From: Candidatus Peribacteria bacterium
GTDB lineage: Bacteria > Patescibacteriota > Gracilibacteria > Peribacterales > Peribacteraceae
Direction: 5' to 3'
Length of the DNA: 64,000 nucleotides
Assembly: GCA_020632295.1 (NCBI GenBank)
Contig: JACKFU010000001.1
Coordinates: 620,001-684,000 of the forward strand
How positions within the stretch are numbered: the stretch's first letter is position 1; every line of letters begins with the position of its first letter. Under the pieces are notes generated by a model, which saw only the letters and a program-made list of their open reading frames with translations, did not search any database and was not told the origin of the DNA. Positions 1 through 9,600 of this stretch are shown piece after piece. The position numbers and the translations under genes are program-made.

Positions 1-574
1 TCTCTGTTATCCACGCGATAAGTTCCGGTGTTTGTTCATGGGGTGTTCCGGTATCAATCAGGCACGCATCCTTCAGCAGATTTTCAGGCAGATGAATTGG
101 TTCTGGTTCAGACCCTTTCGTAAACTTCATAGGTTGCTTGTTCCATATCACGGCAAAGTCCAGTCCGCTATGACCTGGGTTAAGTCTATCTTCAATGTGG
201 AGGGCAGGTTCTTTGTAGTGATGATCAAGGAGTACCCCAGTAATTGCAATATTGAGTGCTGTTGAGCTTCCCATACCTTTACCAAGTGGCAAATGGTTTT
301 CGATAGCGAGTGTGCCACCAGCTACTGACCGTGCTTCTCTACAGTGTTTTATAATCTTTTGTGCGTATGTAATCCAGAGAGGATGCGCATCCCATTCAAG
401 TGTAATTTCGTCTGTTGATGTATTTTCTGTGAACCGCGCAATAAGCTCTTGGGAGGAGGGAATGGCAATACCCGTGTATCCAAATAACACGGCATATTCG
501 CCGGAGAGGATAATCTTCCCACAGACGTGTGCAGTTCTATCCGCCAAATCGCCTTGTACGGGAAGAAAATGCAT
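1..574 (-). CDS. GHMP kinase, mevalonate kinase-like (3' end outside window)
   Basis: Partial gene running off the left edge; 191 codons are visible. The visible protein has the N-terminal GKIILSGEYAVLFG segment (about residues 19-32) typical of mevalonate kinases, the glycine-rich GHMP ATP-binding motif PLGKGMGSSTA (about 96-106) and the HSGLD motif (about 135-139). The family phosphorylates mevalonate or phosphomevalonate. It overlaps the end of uppS by 38 nt, and idi-uppS lie upstream, so isopentenyl diphosphate synthesis is the likely pathway. The ATG at 574 is the farthest upstream in frame; a TTG further in would also retain the domain. Mevalonate versus phosphomevalonate kinase cannot be decided from this part. 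Confidence 0.8.
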   Translation of the reverse strand, partial: MHFLPVQGDLADRTAHVCGKIILSGEYAVLFGYTGIAIPSSQELIARFTENTSTDEITLEWDAHPLWITYAQKIIKHCREARSVAGGTLAIENHLPLGKGMGSSTALNIAITGVLLDHHYKEPALHIEDRLNPGHSGLDFAVIWNKQPMKFTKGSEPEPIHLPENLLKDACLIDTGTPHEQTPELIAWITE

Positions 575-1205
575 CGACAGATTCCTGCAGCTCATTTACG
601 CCAAAGTCTGGGAAGAGCATGTCGATAAAATCCCACTCCGCATACGCTGCCTGGAAGAGGAAGAAGTTGCTTGTTCGATGTTCACCGGAGGTGCGAATAA
701 TCAGATCGATATCGGGAAGCTCAGGGTGGTCGAGATACGGCGAGATGAAATCTTCAGACTCAGCTTTTAGATGATAGCTTTTAGCTTTTAGAGCAGCCCT
801 TAAGATTTCATCTTTGCCACCGTAGTCCACAGCGAGGTGTAGAGTAAATCCGTCATAGTCTTTTGTTTCTTCTTCTACTTCCTCAATCAGTTTTGCCAGT
901 GAAGTGGGGATGCGGTCACGCCTTCCAGAATGAATAAATTTTGTGTTCTTATTGTTAAATCCTTCCCGTTCTTTGGCCAAATACTCCTCAAGCATCTTCA
1001 TGAGCATTGAGACCTCTTTCTTATCGCGTTTCCAGTTTTCCGTGGAGAAGCACCAGACGGTGAGTGCATCTACTCTCGGGTCGTTTCTGCACCAGTCGGT
1101 TAAGCTCCGAAAATGTTCAATAGCTTCCTTGTGCCCATCCCATGGATGGAGACTTCGTTTCTTCGCCCAGCGTCGATTGCCGTCAGGGATGATGGCTACA
1201 TGCAT
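537..1205 (-). CDS. uppS: isoprenyl (undecaprenyl) diphosphate synthase
   Basis: A 222-residue cis-prenyltransferase, slightly short for the family (about 240-250). The N-terminal DGNRRWA motif carries the catalytic Asp at residue 8, and the C-terminal signature RTSGEHRTSNF followed by AEWDF is present. It condenses isopentenyl diphosphate units into the C55 lipid carrier for cell-wall synthesis. The start overlaps the last codons of idi by 10 nt, and the 3' end overlaps the GHMP kinase, so the three are co-transcribed and translationally coupled. Residues around LKAKSYHLKAES are encoded by a heptanucleotide repeat (762-796) that looks inserted in frame. Confidence 0.93.
   Translation of the reverse strand: MHVAIIPDGNRRWAKKRSLHPWDGHKEAIEHFRSLTDWCRNDPRVDALTVWCFSTENWKRDKKEVSMLMKMLEEYLAKEREGFNNKNTKFIHSGRRDRIPTSLAKLIEEVEEETKDYDGFTLHLAVDYGGKDEILRAALKAKSYHLKAESEDFISPYLDHPELPDIDLIIRTSGEHRTSNFFLFQAAYAEWDFIDMLFPDFGVNELQESVDAFSSRTRRFGG
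762..796 (+). repeat. heptanucleotide tandem repeat, AGCTTTT units, inside uppS
   Basis: Five consecutive 7-bp blocks: AGCTTTT, AGATGAT, AGCTTTT, AGCTTTT, AGAGCAG. The same unit recurs between genes at 40190-40210 and 45935-45962. Here it encodes part of uppS without breaking the frame. Confidence 0.75.
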
Positions 1206-1708
1206 AGTGCTAGAGCTTGGTGGAACCAGGGGGCATATTGATTTGGATGTTTAGTCATATCTAATTTGAGCGTATCAATTGCAATCCATTTCAGCTCAGC
1301 TACTTCGCTTGGGGCGGGGCAAAGTTCTACAGATTCATCGGCTTCGCCGATCAATATCGTATCGTATTCATACTCTGTACCAGCTCCACTTGGGTCATCT
1401 GCTTTATATACGAATGTGTCAACAACAGAAAGAGGGCAGGTAAATCCACATTCTTCCTGGAGTCTTGCTGCCGCCTCTTCTTCGATTGGTTTTTTCTCTT
1501 GCGGGTGACTGCAGCAGGTATTTGCCCAGTAGCCCCCAAAGAGCTTCTTCTCTGGTGCACGTTTTTGGATGAGGAGCTTTGTTCTATCTGTCGAGAAGAT
1601 AAAGATAGAGAAGGCTTTGTGGAGTTTGCCCCCATGTGTATGTGCGTCCATGATGTCGCAGGTTCCGAGGGTTGTCCCTTTTGGGTCGGTGAGAATGACG
1701 GATTTCAT
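1196..1708 (-). CDS. idi: isopentenyl-diphosphate delta-isomerase, type 1
   Basis: A 170-residue Nudix-fold protein that interconverts IPP and DMAPP. Visible family features are the QKRAPEKKLFGGYWANTCCSHP stretch, which supplies the catalytic Cys (65/66) and the metal-binding His68, the REL-like Nudix part EEEAAARLQEECGF, and the acidic EYEYD near 113. It is the first gene of the idi-uppS-GHMP kinase operon. The promoter shows an extended -10 (TG-t-TACACT) ending 6 nt before the ATG, so the message is probably leaderless. It is transcribed divergently from the mscS-like gene. Confidence 0.93.
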   Translation of the reverse strand: MKSVILTDPKGTTLGTCDIMDAHTHGGKLHKAFSIFIFSTDRTKLLIQKRAPEKKLFGGYWANTCCSHPQEKKPIEEEAAARLQEECGFTCPLSVVDTFVYKADDPSGAGTEYEYDTILIGEADESVELCPAPSEVAELKWIAIDTLKLDMTKHPNQYAPWFHQALALCM

Positions 1709-1730
1709 ACAGAGAGTGTAACAGGGAAAT

Positions 1731-1759
1731 TTGGGAATGATAGAAAATTATGCTATAAT
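1731..1759 (+). promoter_or_regulatory. promoter of the MscS-like gene (leaderless)
   Basis: TTGGGA (1731-1736), 17-nt spacer, TATAAT (1754-1759). The expected transcription start falls at 1766-1767, which is the A of the ATG at 1767. The TTG at 1731 is therefore a promoter box and not the start codon. Confidence 0.8.
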
Positions 1760-1766
1760 AGACCTA

Positions 1767-2816
1767 ATGGAGCAAATACAGACCATTCTAAATTTAACCA
1801 TAGGAGGGAATACTGTCGGCGAATGGGCTGTTGCCGCTTCGGTCTTTCTTGGCATCTTTATCGCGCTGCAAATGGTGCGAAAGTTTATTATCAGCAGACT
1901 GCATACCCTTGCAAAAAAGTCGACTATCAAAATTGATGATGTGATTGCAGGGTTCTTCAACAGCATGAAGACGCCAATCTTCTTTCTTATTGCATTGTTT
2001 GTTGCTGTACGAGGCGTAGAAGTGCCTCAATCTATTCAGTTAATCTTGAATATTGCTCTTGTTGTTGTCATTGTCGCGCAAGCGGTGCGACTACTTGAAG
2101 AGGTGACAGTCATGCTTGTCGAGAAACAGTTTCACAAGAAGAATTCCCAAGCACCGCTGCCAGGGATTTTTCGTATTGCTATTCGTATTCTCCTTTGGTC
2201 TGTCGGCTTTCTCCTTATTCTCAGTAACATCGGTGTCGATATTACGTCACTCGTTGCGGGTCTAGGTATTGGAGGTCTTGCCGTCTCACTTGCGCTTCAG
2301 AGCATTCTGACGGATATGTTTTCTAGCTTCTCGATCGCGGTGGATCGCCCATTTGAGGTAGGAGACTTTATTATAGTTGGAGAGCACAAGGGAACAGTAA
2401 AACACATTGGTCTCAAGACAACACGTATCGAAGCACTTGAAGGTGAGGAAATTGTTATCTCCAATACAGAGCTAACGACTGCACGAGTGAGAAACTACAA
2501 GAAAATGCATAAACGTCGTATTCAATTTAGTATTGGTGTCACGTATGACACGACACCGGAGAAATTGCGTTTGGTGAATGATATTGTAAAGCAGTCCATA
2601 GAAGGCATGGAGCATGTTGAATTTGATCGTTCGCACTTTAAAACATTTGGTGATAGTGCGCTGCTCTTTGAAGTGGTGTACTTCATGCTTATCAGTGACT
2701 ACGCTGTCTACATGAATGCTCAGCAGGAAATGAATTTAAAGATTCATGAAGCATTTACAAAAGAGGGTATAGAAATGGCGTTTCCTACACAGACCATAGT
2801 TGTGAAGAAGCAATGA
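1767..2816 (+). CDS. mscS: MscS-family mechanosensitive channel
   Basis: A 349-residue small-conductance mechanosensitive channel that opens under membrane tension to release solutes. It has N-terminal hydrophobic helices, the pore-lining helix and the beta-domain signature (GLGIGGLAVSLALQS, then DMFSS and RPFEVGDFI), followed by a cytoplasmic domain. The ATG at 1767 was chosen because a consensus promoter overlaps the longer frame and ends 7 nt before this ATG. It stands alone between the isoprenoid operon and the pilus locus. Confidence 0.9.
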   Translation: MEQIQTILNLTIGGNTVGEWAVAASVFLGIFIALQMVRKFIISRLHTLAKKSTIKIDDVIAGFFNSMKTPIFFLIALFVAVRGVEVPQSIQLILNIALVVVIVAQAVRLLEEVTVMLVEKQFHKKNSQAPLPGIFRIAIRILLWSVGFLLILSNIGVDITSLVAGLGIGGLAVSLALQSILTDMFSSFSIAVDRPFEVGDFIIVGEHKGTVKHIGLKTTRIEALEGEEIVISNTELTTARVRNYKKMHKRRIQFSIGVTYDTTPEKLRLVNDIVKQSIEGMEHVEFDRSHFKTFGDSALLFEVVYFMLISDYAVYMNAQQEMNLKIHEAFTKEGIEMAFPTQTIVVKKQ

Positions 2817-2828
2817 GCGCGCTACCAT
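2800..2828 (+). promoter_or_regulatory. promoter of the prepilin gene (leaderless)
   Basis: TTGTGA (2800-2805), 17-nt spacer, TACCAT (2823-2828), then 6 nt to the ATG at 2835. The -35 box lies in the last codons of the MscS-like gene. Confidence 0.65.
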
Positions 2829-2834
2829 GAGTGC

Positions 2835-3323
2835 ATGCGCAGAGGATTTACTCTCATCGAACTCATTGTTGTTATCGCTATTATTACCATAATAGCGGCA
2901 ACAGTTTTCGTTGCGGTTGACCCTGCAAAGCAGCTTCATAAAGCGCGAAACTCTTCGCGCTGGTCTGATGCCACGTCACTCCTAGAAGGCATAAAGAAGT
3001 ACCAGTTTGATAACGATGGAATTCTTCCGCCAATTGATAATGATGAGCGTACAGTGCAGCTTATTGGCTCAAGTGTTTCTGGCTGCGGTGGTACGTGTGC
3101 AGGCTACACCGTAGCAGGTAGCAGTTGTGGGGTGGACCTTGCTACTGCGTTACGTCCGTATATGAAAGATCTACCGTTCGATCCGCGTAGTGGTTCCCTG
3201 ACAAATACCCGGTATTACATCAATAAAGATGAGTTTAGCCTGGTATCTATTGGAGCATGTGATCCAGAAGGGGAGGGCGCAGGAGGCCAGGGAGAGGTTC
3301 CAGAGATTGAATTAACACGCTAA
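2835..3323 (+). CDS. type IV prepilin / GspG-like pseudopilin
   Basis: A 162-residue protein beginning MRRGFTLIELIVVIAIITI, the class III signal sequence cut between Gly4 and Phe5 with Glu at +5. It is followed by a hydrophobic helix and a small globular domain with Cys pairs (SGCGGTC, SSCGVD) and a DPRSG segment resembling the calcium loop of GspG. It is the first gene of the pilus locus, directly before pilB, so it is a candidate for the major pilin. The prepilin peptidase is not in this window. Confidence 0.88.
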   Translation: MRRGFTLIELIVVIAIITIIAATVFVAVDPAKQLHKARNSSRWSDATSLLEGIKKYQFDNDGILPPIDNDERTVQLIGSSVSGCGGTCAGYTVAGSSCGVDLATALRPYMKDLPFDPRSGSLTNTRYYINKDEFSLVSIGACDPEGEGAGGQGEVPEIELTR

Positions 3324-3342
3324 TTAGCCAATAAAGCTACTA

Positions 3343-3371
3343 TTTACGGCAATCGTGTTTTTTGATATACT
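3343..3371 (+). promoter_or_regulatory. promoter of pilB (leaderless)
   Basis: TTTACG (3343-3348), 17-nt spacer, TATACT (3366-3371), then 6 nt to the ATG at 3378. It lies in the 54-nt gap after the prepilin stop. Confidence 0.65.
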
Positions 3372-3377
3372 ATCAAG

Positions 3378-5072
3378 ATGACTTCAAAAACACCAACACC
3401 AACCCTCGATAACGATCTTCTGAGCCTTCTTGTCGAGAGTGGCGTCATGACCGAAGAAGGTCTGCGCACACTCACAAGTCGTAGTAAGGGTGAGCAGAGT
3501 ATTTTTGAGCGGCTTCTTCTGAATGAGGGGTACCTCATTGATAATCAGTTAGGTCAACTTAAAGCACAGGTGCATGGCTGGCATTTCGTCGATTTGGAAA
3601 CAATGGACATTGCTGAGCAGGAACTGAGCGCTCTACCGACAGTAATGCGCGAAGCGCAGGGAGTTGTTCCGTATCGTTATAACAGTGAGCTGCGTATTGC
3701 GATGAAGAATCCCGCTGATACGAAGCTTGTGCGCCTTCTTCGTAAGAAGTTTGGTGCATCGGTATCTATCGCTTATGCAACGGATGCTGATATTTCTGAG
3801 GCACTTGCTTCCAATAATGCAGAGTACGCAGAGCATTGTGAACTCGTTCTCAAGCGACACTTGGAGGCCAGCAAGCAGCAGAAGACTGATGATAATTCTA
3901 TCATCGAACTGGTAGATTCATTGCTACTTCATGGTGTTCGTTCCCGCGCTTCTGATATTCACATAGAGCCACGTCGTGAGGAATCTATTGTGCGTGAGCG
4001 TGTTGATGGGGTGCTTGGTACTACGCTTCGATTTGCTCCATCTGTACACGATCTCGTTTGTCTTCGCATTAAGGTTCTTGCAAACCTTGCAACAGATGAG
4101 CATAGCAAGCCGCAAGATGGCAAACTGCAATACATTACTCCTGGCGGCAAGCGTGTGGATGTCCGTGTATCTATTTCGCCGATTACGAGTGGCGAAAAAA
4201 TTGTGATGCGACTTCTTGCCCCAGAAGACCAAGCGCTTTCTATGGAGGCAATTGGGTTGCAGCCTGAGGATCTTCATCGTCTTCAGAAGGAGATGGGTCG
4301 GTCATGGGGTATGGTTCTTGTCACTGGGCCAACAGGTTCTGGCAAAACAACTACACTCTATTCTGGCGTACGAAAGTTGAATCAAGACTCAGTGAACATT
4401 GCGACTATCGAAGATCCTGTAGAATATGATTTGCCTGGTGTAAACCAAATTCAGGTAAATGAGAAGGCAGGTATTACGTTTGCCAATGGTCTTCGATCTA
4501 TTGTCCGTCAGGACCCAAACATTATTCTGGTCGGAGAAATTCGCGATAGCGAAACAGCGGGCATCGGTGTGAATGCAGCAATGACTGGTCACCTTGTGCT
4601 TTCTACACTGCACACAAACGATGCTGCAACGGCACTCCCTCGTCTTATTGATATGGGCATTGAGCCGTTCCTAATTTCGTCTACGGTCAATGTTATCATC
4701 GCACAGCGACTTGTACGCAATACGTGCTCTCGTTGTCGGGAGAGTAGGGAAGTGTCTGTATCGGAACTGAAAGAGTCTGTTCCTGCAGACCTTCTGAAGA
4801 AGTTGGCAAATGGGAAGAAGAAGATTCGTCTCTACGAGGGAAAGGGATGCAGTGTCTGTGATGGATCTGGCTACCATGGCCGAAGCGGTATTTTTGAACT
4901 GCTGATAGTCGATAAGTCTATTCAGGATCTTATTATGAAAAATGCAGATGCCGATACGATTAAGCAGGCTGCTGTAAAAAACGGTATGAGAACGATGATA
5001 GAAGATGGTATCAGTAAGGTGCTACAAGGAGTAACAACGCTTGAAGAAGTACTCCGTGTTATTCGCTCATGA
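3378..5072 (+). CDS. pilB: type IV pilus assembly / type II secretion ATPase PilB (GspE)
   Basis: A 564-residue cytoplasmic hexameric ATPase that drives pilin polymerisation. A GspE N-terminal domain is followed by the ATPase core with Walker A GPTGSGKTTT (about 317-326), Asp box, Walker B ILVGEIRD and a His box. A zinc-binding tetracysteine module is present (CSRC near 449 and CSVC near 492). The zinc module marks assembly ATPases rather than the retraction ATPase PilT. The stop overlaps the start of pilC by 4 nt. Confidence 0.95.
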   Translation: MTSKTPTPTLDNDLLSLLVESGVMTEEGLRTLTSRSKGEQSIFERLLLNEGYLIDNQLGQLKAQVHGWHFVDLETMDIAEQELSALPTVMREAQGVVPYRYNSELRIAMKNPADTKLVRLLRKKFGASVSIAYATDADISEALASNNAEYAEHCELVLKRHLEASKQQKTDDNSIIELVDSLLLHGVRSRASDIHIEPRREESIVRERVDGVLGTTLRFAPSVHDLVCLRIKVLANLATDEHSKPQDGKLQYITPGGKRVDVRVSISPITSGEKIVMRLLAPEDQALSMEAIGLQPEDLHRLQKEMGRSWGMVLVTGPTGSGKTTTLYSGVRKLNQDSVNIATIEDPVEYDLPGVNQIQVNEKAGITFANGLRSIVRQDPNIILVGEIRDSETAGIGVNAAMTGHLVLSTLHTNDAATALPRLIDMGIEPFLISSTVNVIIAQRLVRNTCSRCRESREVSVSELKESVPADLLKKLANGKKKIRLYEGKGCSVCDGSGYHGRSGIFELLIVDKSIQDLIMKNADADTIKQAAVKNGMRTMIEDGISKVLQGVTTLEEVLRVIRS

Positions 5073-6124
5073 AACTGTTTTCCCGGCCAAAGCTCGGCGC
5101 AACAGATACGCAGCTCGTTCTTCGGAACTTGTCAGTATCACTCAGCGCTGGCGTTCCACTTGCTCGTGCACTTCGGACCTTTGAAAGCGATTCTCCACGA
5201 TCGAGAAAGCCCTTACTCACGCATCTACGACGTAGTATCGAACAGGGGAAGTCTCTTGCTGATGCCATGGAATCTGCACCAAAGCGATTCCCAGCGATTG
5301 CTATTAACTTGGTGCGCACGGGTGAAACAAGCGGATCTCTTCCGAAAAGCCTCGATGCCGTTGCTGCGCACCTAAAGAAGATGATGGAGCTCAAGCGCAA
5401 GATTCGCAGTGCGATGATGTACCCAACATTTGTGCTCATTGCCGTCCTTGGTCTTGGGATCTCTATTGGCACTCTTGTTCTTCCCAAGCTCATTCCTCTC
5501 TTTGAAACACTTGATGTAGAACTGCCGTGGACAACGCGAGCGTTGCTTGCCACTGCGCATTTTCTCGACACCTATGGCTTACTGTTTGCTGGAAGCATCA
5601 TTCTCTTGCTTATTGGTGTATTTCTGCTGACAAGAACAGAATGGTTCAAGCCACACTGGCAACGATTTCTGCTTCATATTCCCTATATTGGAACTGTGCA
5701 GAAGCAGGCATCGGTTGCACAGATCGCTGCAAGCCTTGGCACGCTCCTCGATAGTGGTATTCCTATTCATAGCGCCATTCCTTCTGCAGCTATGTCGACA
5801 GAGAACCGTGTCTTTCGTCAGGCACTGCTTGATACAATTCCTGTCATTGAATCTGGTCGCCCGTTTGCCGAAGGGCTGAAGCAGGCAGGCAGTACATTCC
5901 CACTGATGAGTAGAGCACTCGTGGAAGTAGGCGAGGAGACGGGGACGCTCACAGAAACACTGCAGTATCTTTCGGAGTATTTTGATGCAGAGGTGGATTA
6001 CGCCGTGAAGAATTTAACGAATGCACTTGAGCCGATTCTTCTTATCTTTGTTGGTCTTCTTGTTGGTGGTGTGGTCATGGCGATCATCACACCGATCTAC
6101 GATGTGACGAGTTCAATACGGTAA
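5069..6124 (+). CDS. pilC: type IV pilus inner-membrane platform protein PilC (GspF)
   Basis: A 351-residue polytopic protein with two GspF domains (roughly 15-135 and 215-340), each starting with an AxxLxxGVPL-type helix and followed by transmembrane segments. It anchors PilB and passes pilin subunits into the fibre. It overlaps pilB by an ATGA, showing translational coupling, and is followed 11 nt later by a minor pseudopilin. Confidence 0.94.
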   Translation: MKLFSRPKLGATDTQLVLRNLSVSLSAGVPLARALRTFESDSPRSRKPLLTHLRRSIEQGKSLADAMESAPKRFPAIAINLVRTGETSGSLPKSLDAVAAHLKKMMELKRKIRSAMMYPTFVLIAVLGLGISIGTLVLPKLIPLFETLDVELPWTTRALLATAHFLDTYGLLFAGSIILLLIGVFLLTRTEWFKPHWQRFLLHIPYIGTVQKQASVAQIAASLGTLLDSGIPIHSAIPSAAMSTENRVFRQALLDTIPVIESGRPFAEGLKQAGSTFPLMSRALVEVGEETGTLTETLQYLSEYFDAEVDYAVKNLTNALEPILLIFVGLLVGGVVMAIITPIYDVTSSIR

Positions 6125-6135
6125 CATTTTTCGCT

Positions 6136-6600
6136 ATGATGGAACGCAAGATGCGTTCCCGCCCTGCCTTCACCGCTATTGAACTGATTGTTGTTTTGGC
6201 AATTTTTGTTGTTGCCATAGCGATTACGTTGCCCTTTTTAGGGAAGTTTCAGCAGGAAGAAACACTGACGACGGTCACGCAAGATATCGTGCAAACGCTT
6301 CGAAGGGCGCAGAACAAATCGATGAATGGGGAGCGTGGAGTGGCGTGGGGTGTGGCTCTCCAAGAAGGGGCGTATATTCAGTTTGCTGGACCTTCTTATT
6401 CTTCTGGTCGCATTGTACGTCTCGATGAGAAGCACACACTCCAAAAAACATTTACGTTGTATGGGCCGCCAGAGATTCTCTTTGCGAAGCGTACAGGCTA
6501 TGTCGGCACTGAGGCAGTGATTACTCTCCAGGGACCTGAGCGGGGCCTCTCGAACATTACCGTTAATGCTGAAGGTGGTATTTCCTATGAATCACTATGA
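6136..6600 (+). CDS. minor pseudopilin, GspH/FimT-like
   Basis: A 154-residue protein with a prepilin-type N-terminus (SRPAFTAIELIVVLAIFVV). Ala occupies the position usually held by Gly before the cleavage site, and Glu is at +5. It is followed by a beta-rich globular part. A TAACAT hexamer ends 8 nt before the ATG, so the gene may also be transcribed on its own. It overlaps the giant pseudopilin gene by ATGA. The family caps pseudopilus tips; GspH versus FimT cannot be resolved. Confidence 0.82.
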   Translation: MMERKMRSRPAFTAIELIVVLAIFVVAIAITLPFLGKFQQEETLTTVTQDIVQTLRRAQNKSMNGERGVAWGVALQEGAYIQFAGPSYSSGRIVRLDEKHTLQKTFTLYGPPEILFAKRTGYVGTEAVITLQGPERGLSNITVNAEGGISYESL

Positions 6601-9600
6601 GCATCCTGCAGCGTCGCCATGGGCAAATGCTTCTCGAGGTCGTGGTGGCCATGGGTATTCTTGTGCTGTTTGTCACGGCATTTATCAGCCTGATTCTCGG
6701 GGCGTACGATGGCGGCAGAAAAGCGCGTGAGCGAACAGAAGCGTCGTACATTGCTTGGGAAGGACTTGAGATGGTGCGCAGTATCGCTCGCGATCGGTTT
6801 GACGATATAGCTGAAGGGACATTCGGTGTTTTCGAGCTTGATGGTGCTTTTGTCCTTTCTGGCGCCCTAACGATTCATGGGCAGTATGAACGTGAGATGA
6901 TGCTGTCTCATCCCAAAGAGGACTCCTCAACGTGGATCGCAGAGTCGACCGTGTCGTGGGGCGGCAGATCACTCACGCTCACGTCTGCATTTACGGACTG
7001 GAGGCGCCCACGGTGGCGCTTTGATCTTCTCAATAAAGGAGATGAAGGACTTGTGCATGCAACAGAGTCACTTGGTTCGGGTGGCATTGCCTTCCGTGGA
7101 CAAGGGGATCTTTCGTTGCCGCATGTGTTTTACGAAGAAGGTCTCTTTGATGGGGTCACCGTTCGTGACCTTGAGGTGGATGCAAATGAAGACCGTCTCT
7201 ATGTTCTCTCGCAGCTCAATGCACAGGGGCCAGAGTTTGCCGCGTTCGACCTTTCTAATATCTCTCAGCAAGATTTACCGTACATCGATGGCACGGAGCT
7301 GAATGCTGATGGTGTGAAGTTTGTTATGGGAGAGGAGTATGCGTATGTGCTTACTGCACATGGCGATCGGGATATCATCAAAATTCGCCTCTCCGATTTT
7401 GGTACAGCGGCTACCTGGGACATTCTCCGTGCAGCAAAGCCAATTGATATGGCAATTGATGAGACGCGTGGCAAAGCTTATGTTCTCACCAATCGATTAG
7501 AGCAAGGGAAGAGTGTCTCTGCTCTCCCACCGGAGATTGCAACTACAGGCTTCTTTGTCGAAGAAGCGTATGCACAGGGGGTGCCAACGTGTAACGGCCA
7601 GACAGCAACTATCTACGTTGATGGCAGCAATAATATTGTCTCCACTGTCGCCAAGGATAACGGCGATCCATACACCGGGACACTAACGGGTAGTAACAGT
7701 GCAGACGTGATTGTTGGAACGTCGGGCAATGATATTATCAATGCAAAGAATGGTGACGATATTATCTGTGGAGGTGACGGTAACGATACCATTGATGGTG
7801 GCAATAACAACGATACGATTTTTGGTGAGGGAGGAGCTGATATCATCACAACAGGCAATGGTGTGAATATCGTGTGTGGTGGCTCAGGAAACGATACGAT
7901 TACTGGTGGTAACAGTACCGATAGTCTTGCCGGTGGCGATGGGACAGATACCCTCAACGGTAGTACCGGAACGGATATTTGCCGTGAAGGTGAAGTAAAT
8001 ACAGGGTGCGAAGATACGACGAGTGCTATTGCCACCTGTGGTGTTTCCGCCTCGGATACTACATCACCGACAATCAGTACACTGTCGCCTGCAGATGATG
8101 CAACAGATATCGATGTGACGACAAATCTCGTCATTACTTTTAACGAGAATGTGAATGTCGAAACGGGAAACATTACGATTTACAAGAGTGACAGCACACA
8201 GGTAGAGCAAATTGCTGTGACCTCGGGGCAGGTAACGGGGGATGGGACGGCAACAATTACGATTAATCCGTCATCCGACCTTACGGCAGCAACGTCGTAC
8301 TACGTGCAAATCGACGCAACGGCGTTCGATGACTTAGCTGGCAACTCCTACGCGGGAATCAGTAATACGACGAGTTGGACGTTTACAACAGCAGCTAGCT
8401 GCACGCCAGATCCGCTTCCAACCTGTAACGGGCTGACGGCAACGGTGTACGTTGATAACTGTGGCAACATGGTGGGTGGTACTGATGATGGCAATGCATA
8501 TTCCGGTACGATTAATGGTTCGCAGAGTATTGACGATGTCATTGTCGGAACCAGTAGTGTAGATACCATCGATGGTAAGAGTGGCGATGATACAATTTGC
8601 GGTGGCAATGGAAACGACGATATTACAGCAGGGTCAGGTAATGACACTGTCTTTGGAGAAGGTGGCAACGATACGATTACTGGCGAAGGTGGTGATGACA
8701 TTATGTGTGGAGGAGAGGGGGATGATGACTTAACCGGAGCAGGTGGAAACGACCAACTGGATGGTGGACCTGGTACCGATACGATTGATGGAACAGGCCA
8801 AACTGATATCTGTCGTAACGGAGAAAGTTACACAAACTGTGATGATTTCTCATCAGCGATTACTGCCTGTGGAGTCGCTGCCGATACAACTGCTCCAACC
8901 ATTAGCACACTCTCTCCGGCAGACGATGCGACTGGCGTAGACCCTGCATCGAATCTTGTGATTACCTTCAGTGAAGAGATATCTGTTGAAACCGGAAATA
9001 TTTCTATTTACAGAACATCCAATGATTCACTCATTGAGGCGATTGATGTGACGTCTGGACAAGTGACGGGGGATGGCACAACGAGCATTACCATCAACCC
9101 AACATCAGATCTGCTTACCGGTATTGAATACTATATTAAAATTGATAGCACTGCATTCGACGACCTAGCTGCCAACAGCTTTGCCGGGATTAGTGATACG
9201 ACTAGCTGGAGCTTTACGACCTCTGGCTCTCCGCCAGATGAGACGGCACCAACCGTGAGTTCCTACTCGCCGACGAGTGGTGCTACGGGTGTTTCCGTAT
9301 CGACAAACCTCGTTCTGACGTTTAGTGAATCTGTCACTATTGTTTCAGGGAATGTTGCCATCTACGATTCGTCAGATACGCTTGTAGAAGCCATTTCTGT
9401 GACTTCAGGGCAGGTGACGGGCAGTGGGACGGATACGATTACCATTAATCCAACATCTGATTTATCGCTCTCTACATCGTACTATGTTCTTATTGATGGC
9501 ACTGCGTTCGATGATCTTGCAGGGAATAGTTACGTTGGTATTGGCAGTACGTCTACATGGACGTTTACGACGACTACCACAAACGACACTACTCCTCCTT

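Noticed and set aside
1731..1766. TTG start at 1731 for the MscS-like gene
   Set aside because: These bases form a consensus promoter whose predicted transcript begins at the ATG at 1767.
7700..8820. Secreted RTX toxin exported by a type I system
   Set aside because: The RTX-like repeats are internal to a pseudopilin-type protein, there is no C-terminal RTX secretion signal layout, and no type I export genes are nearby.
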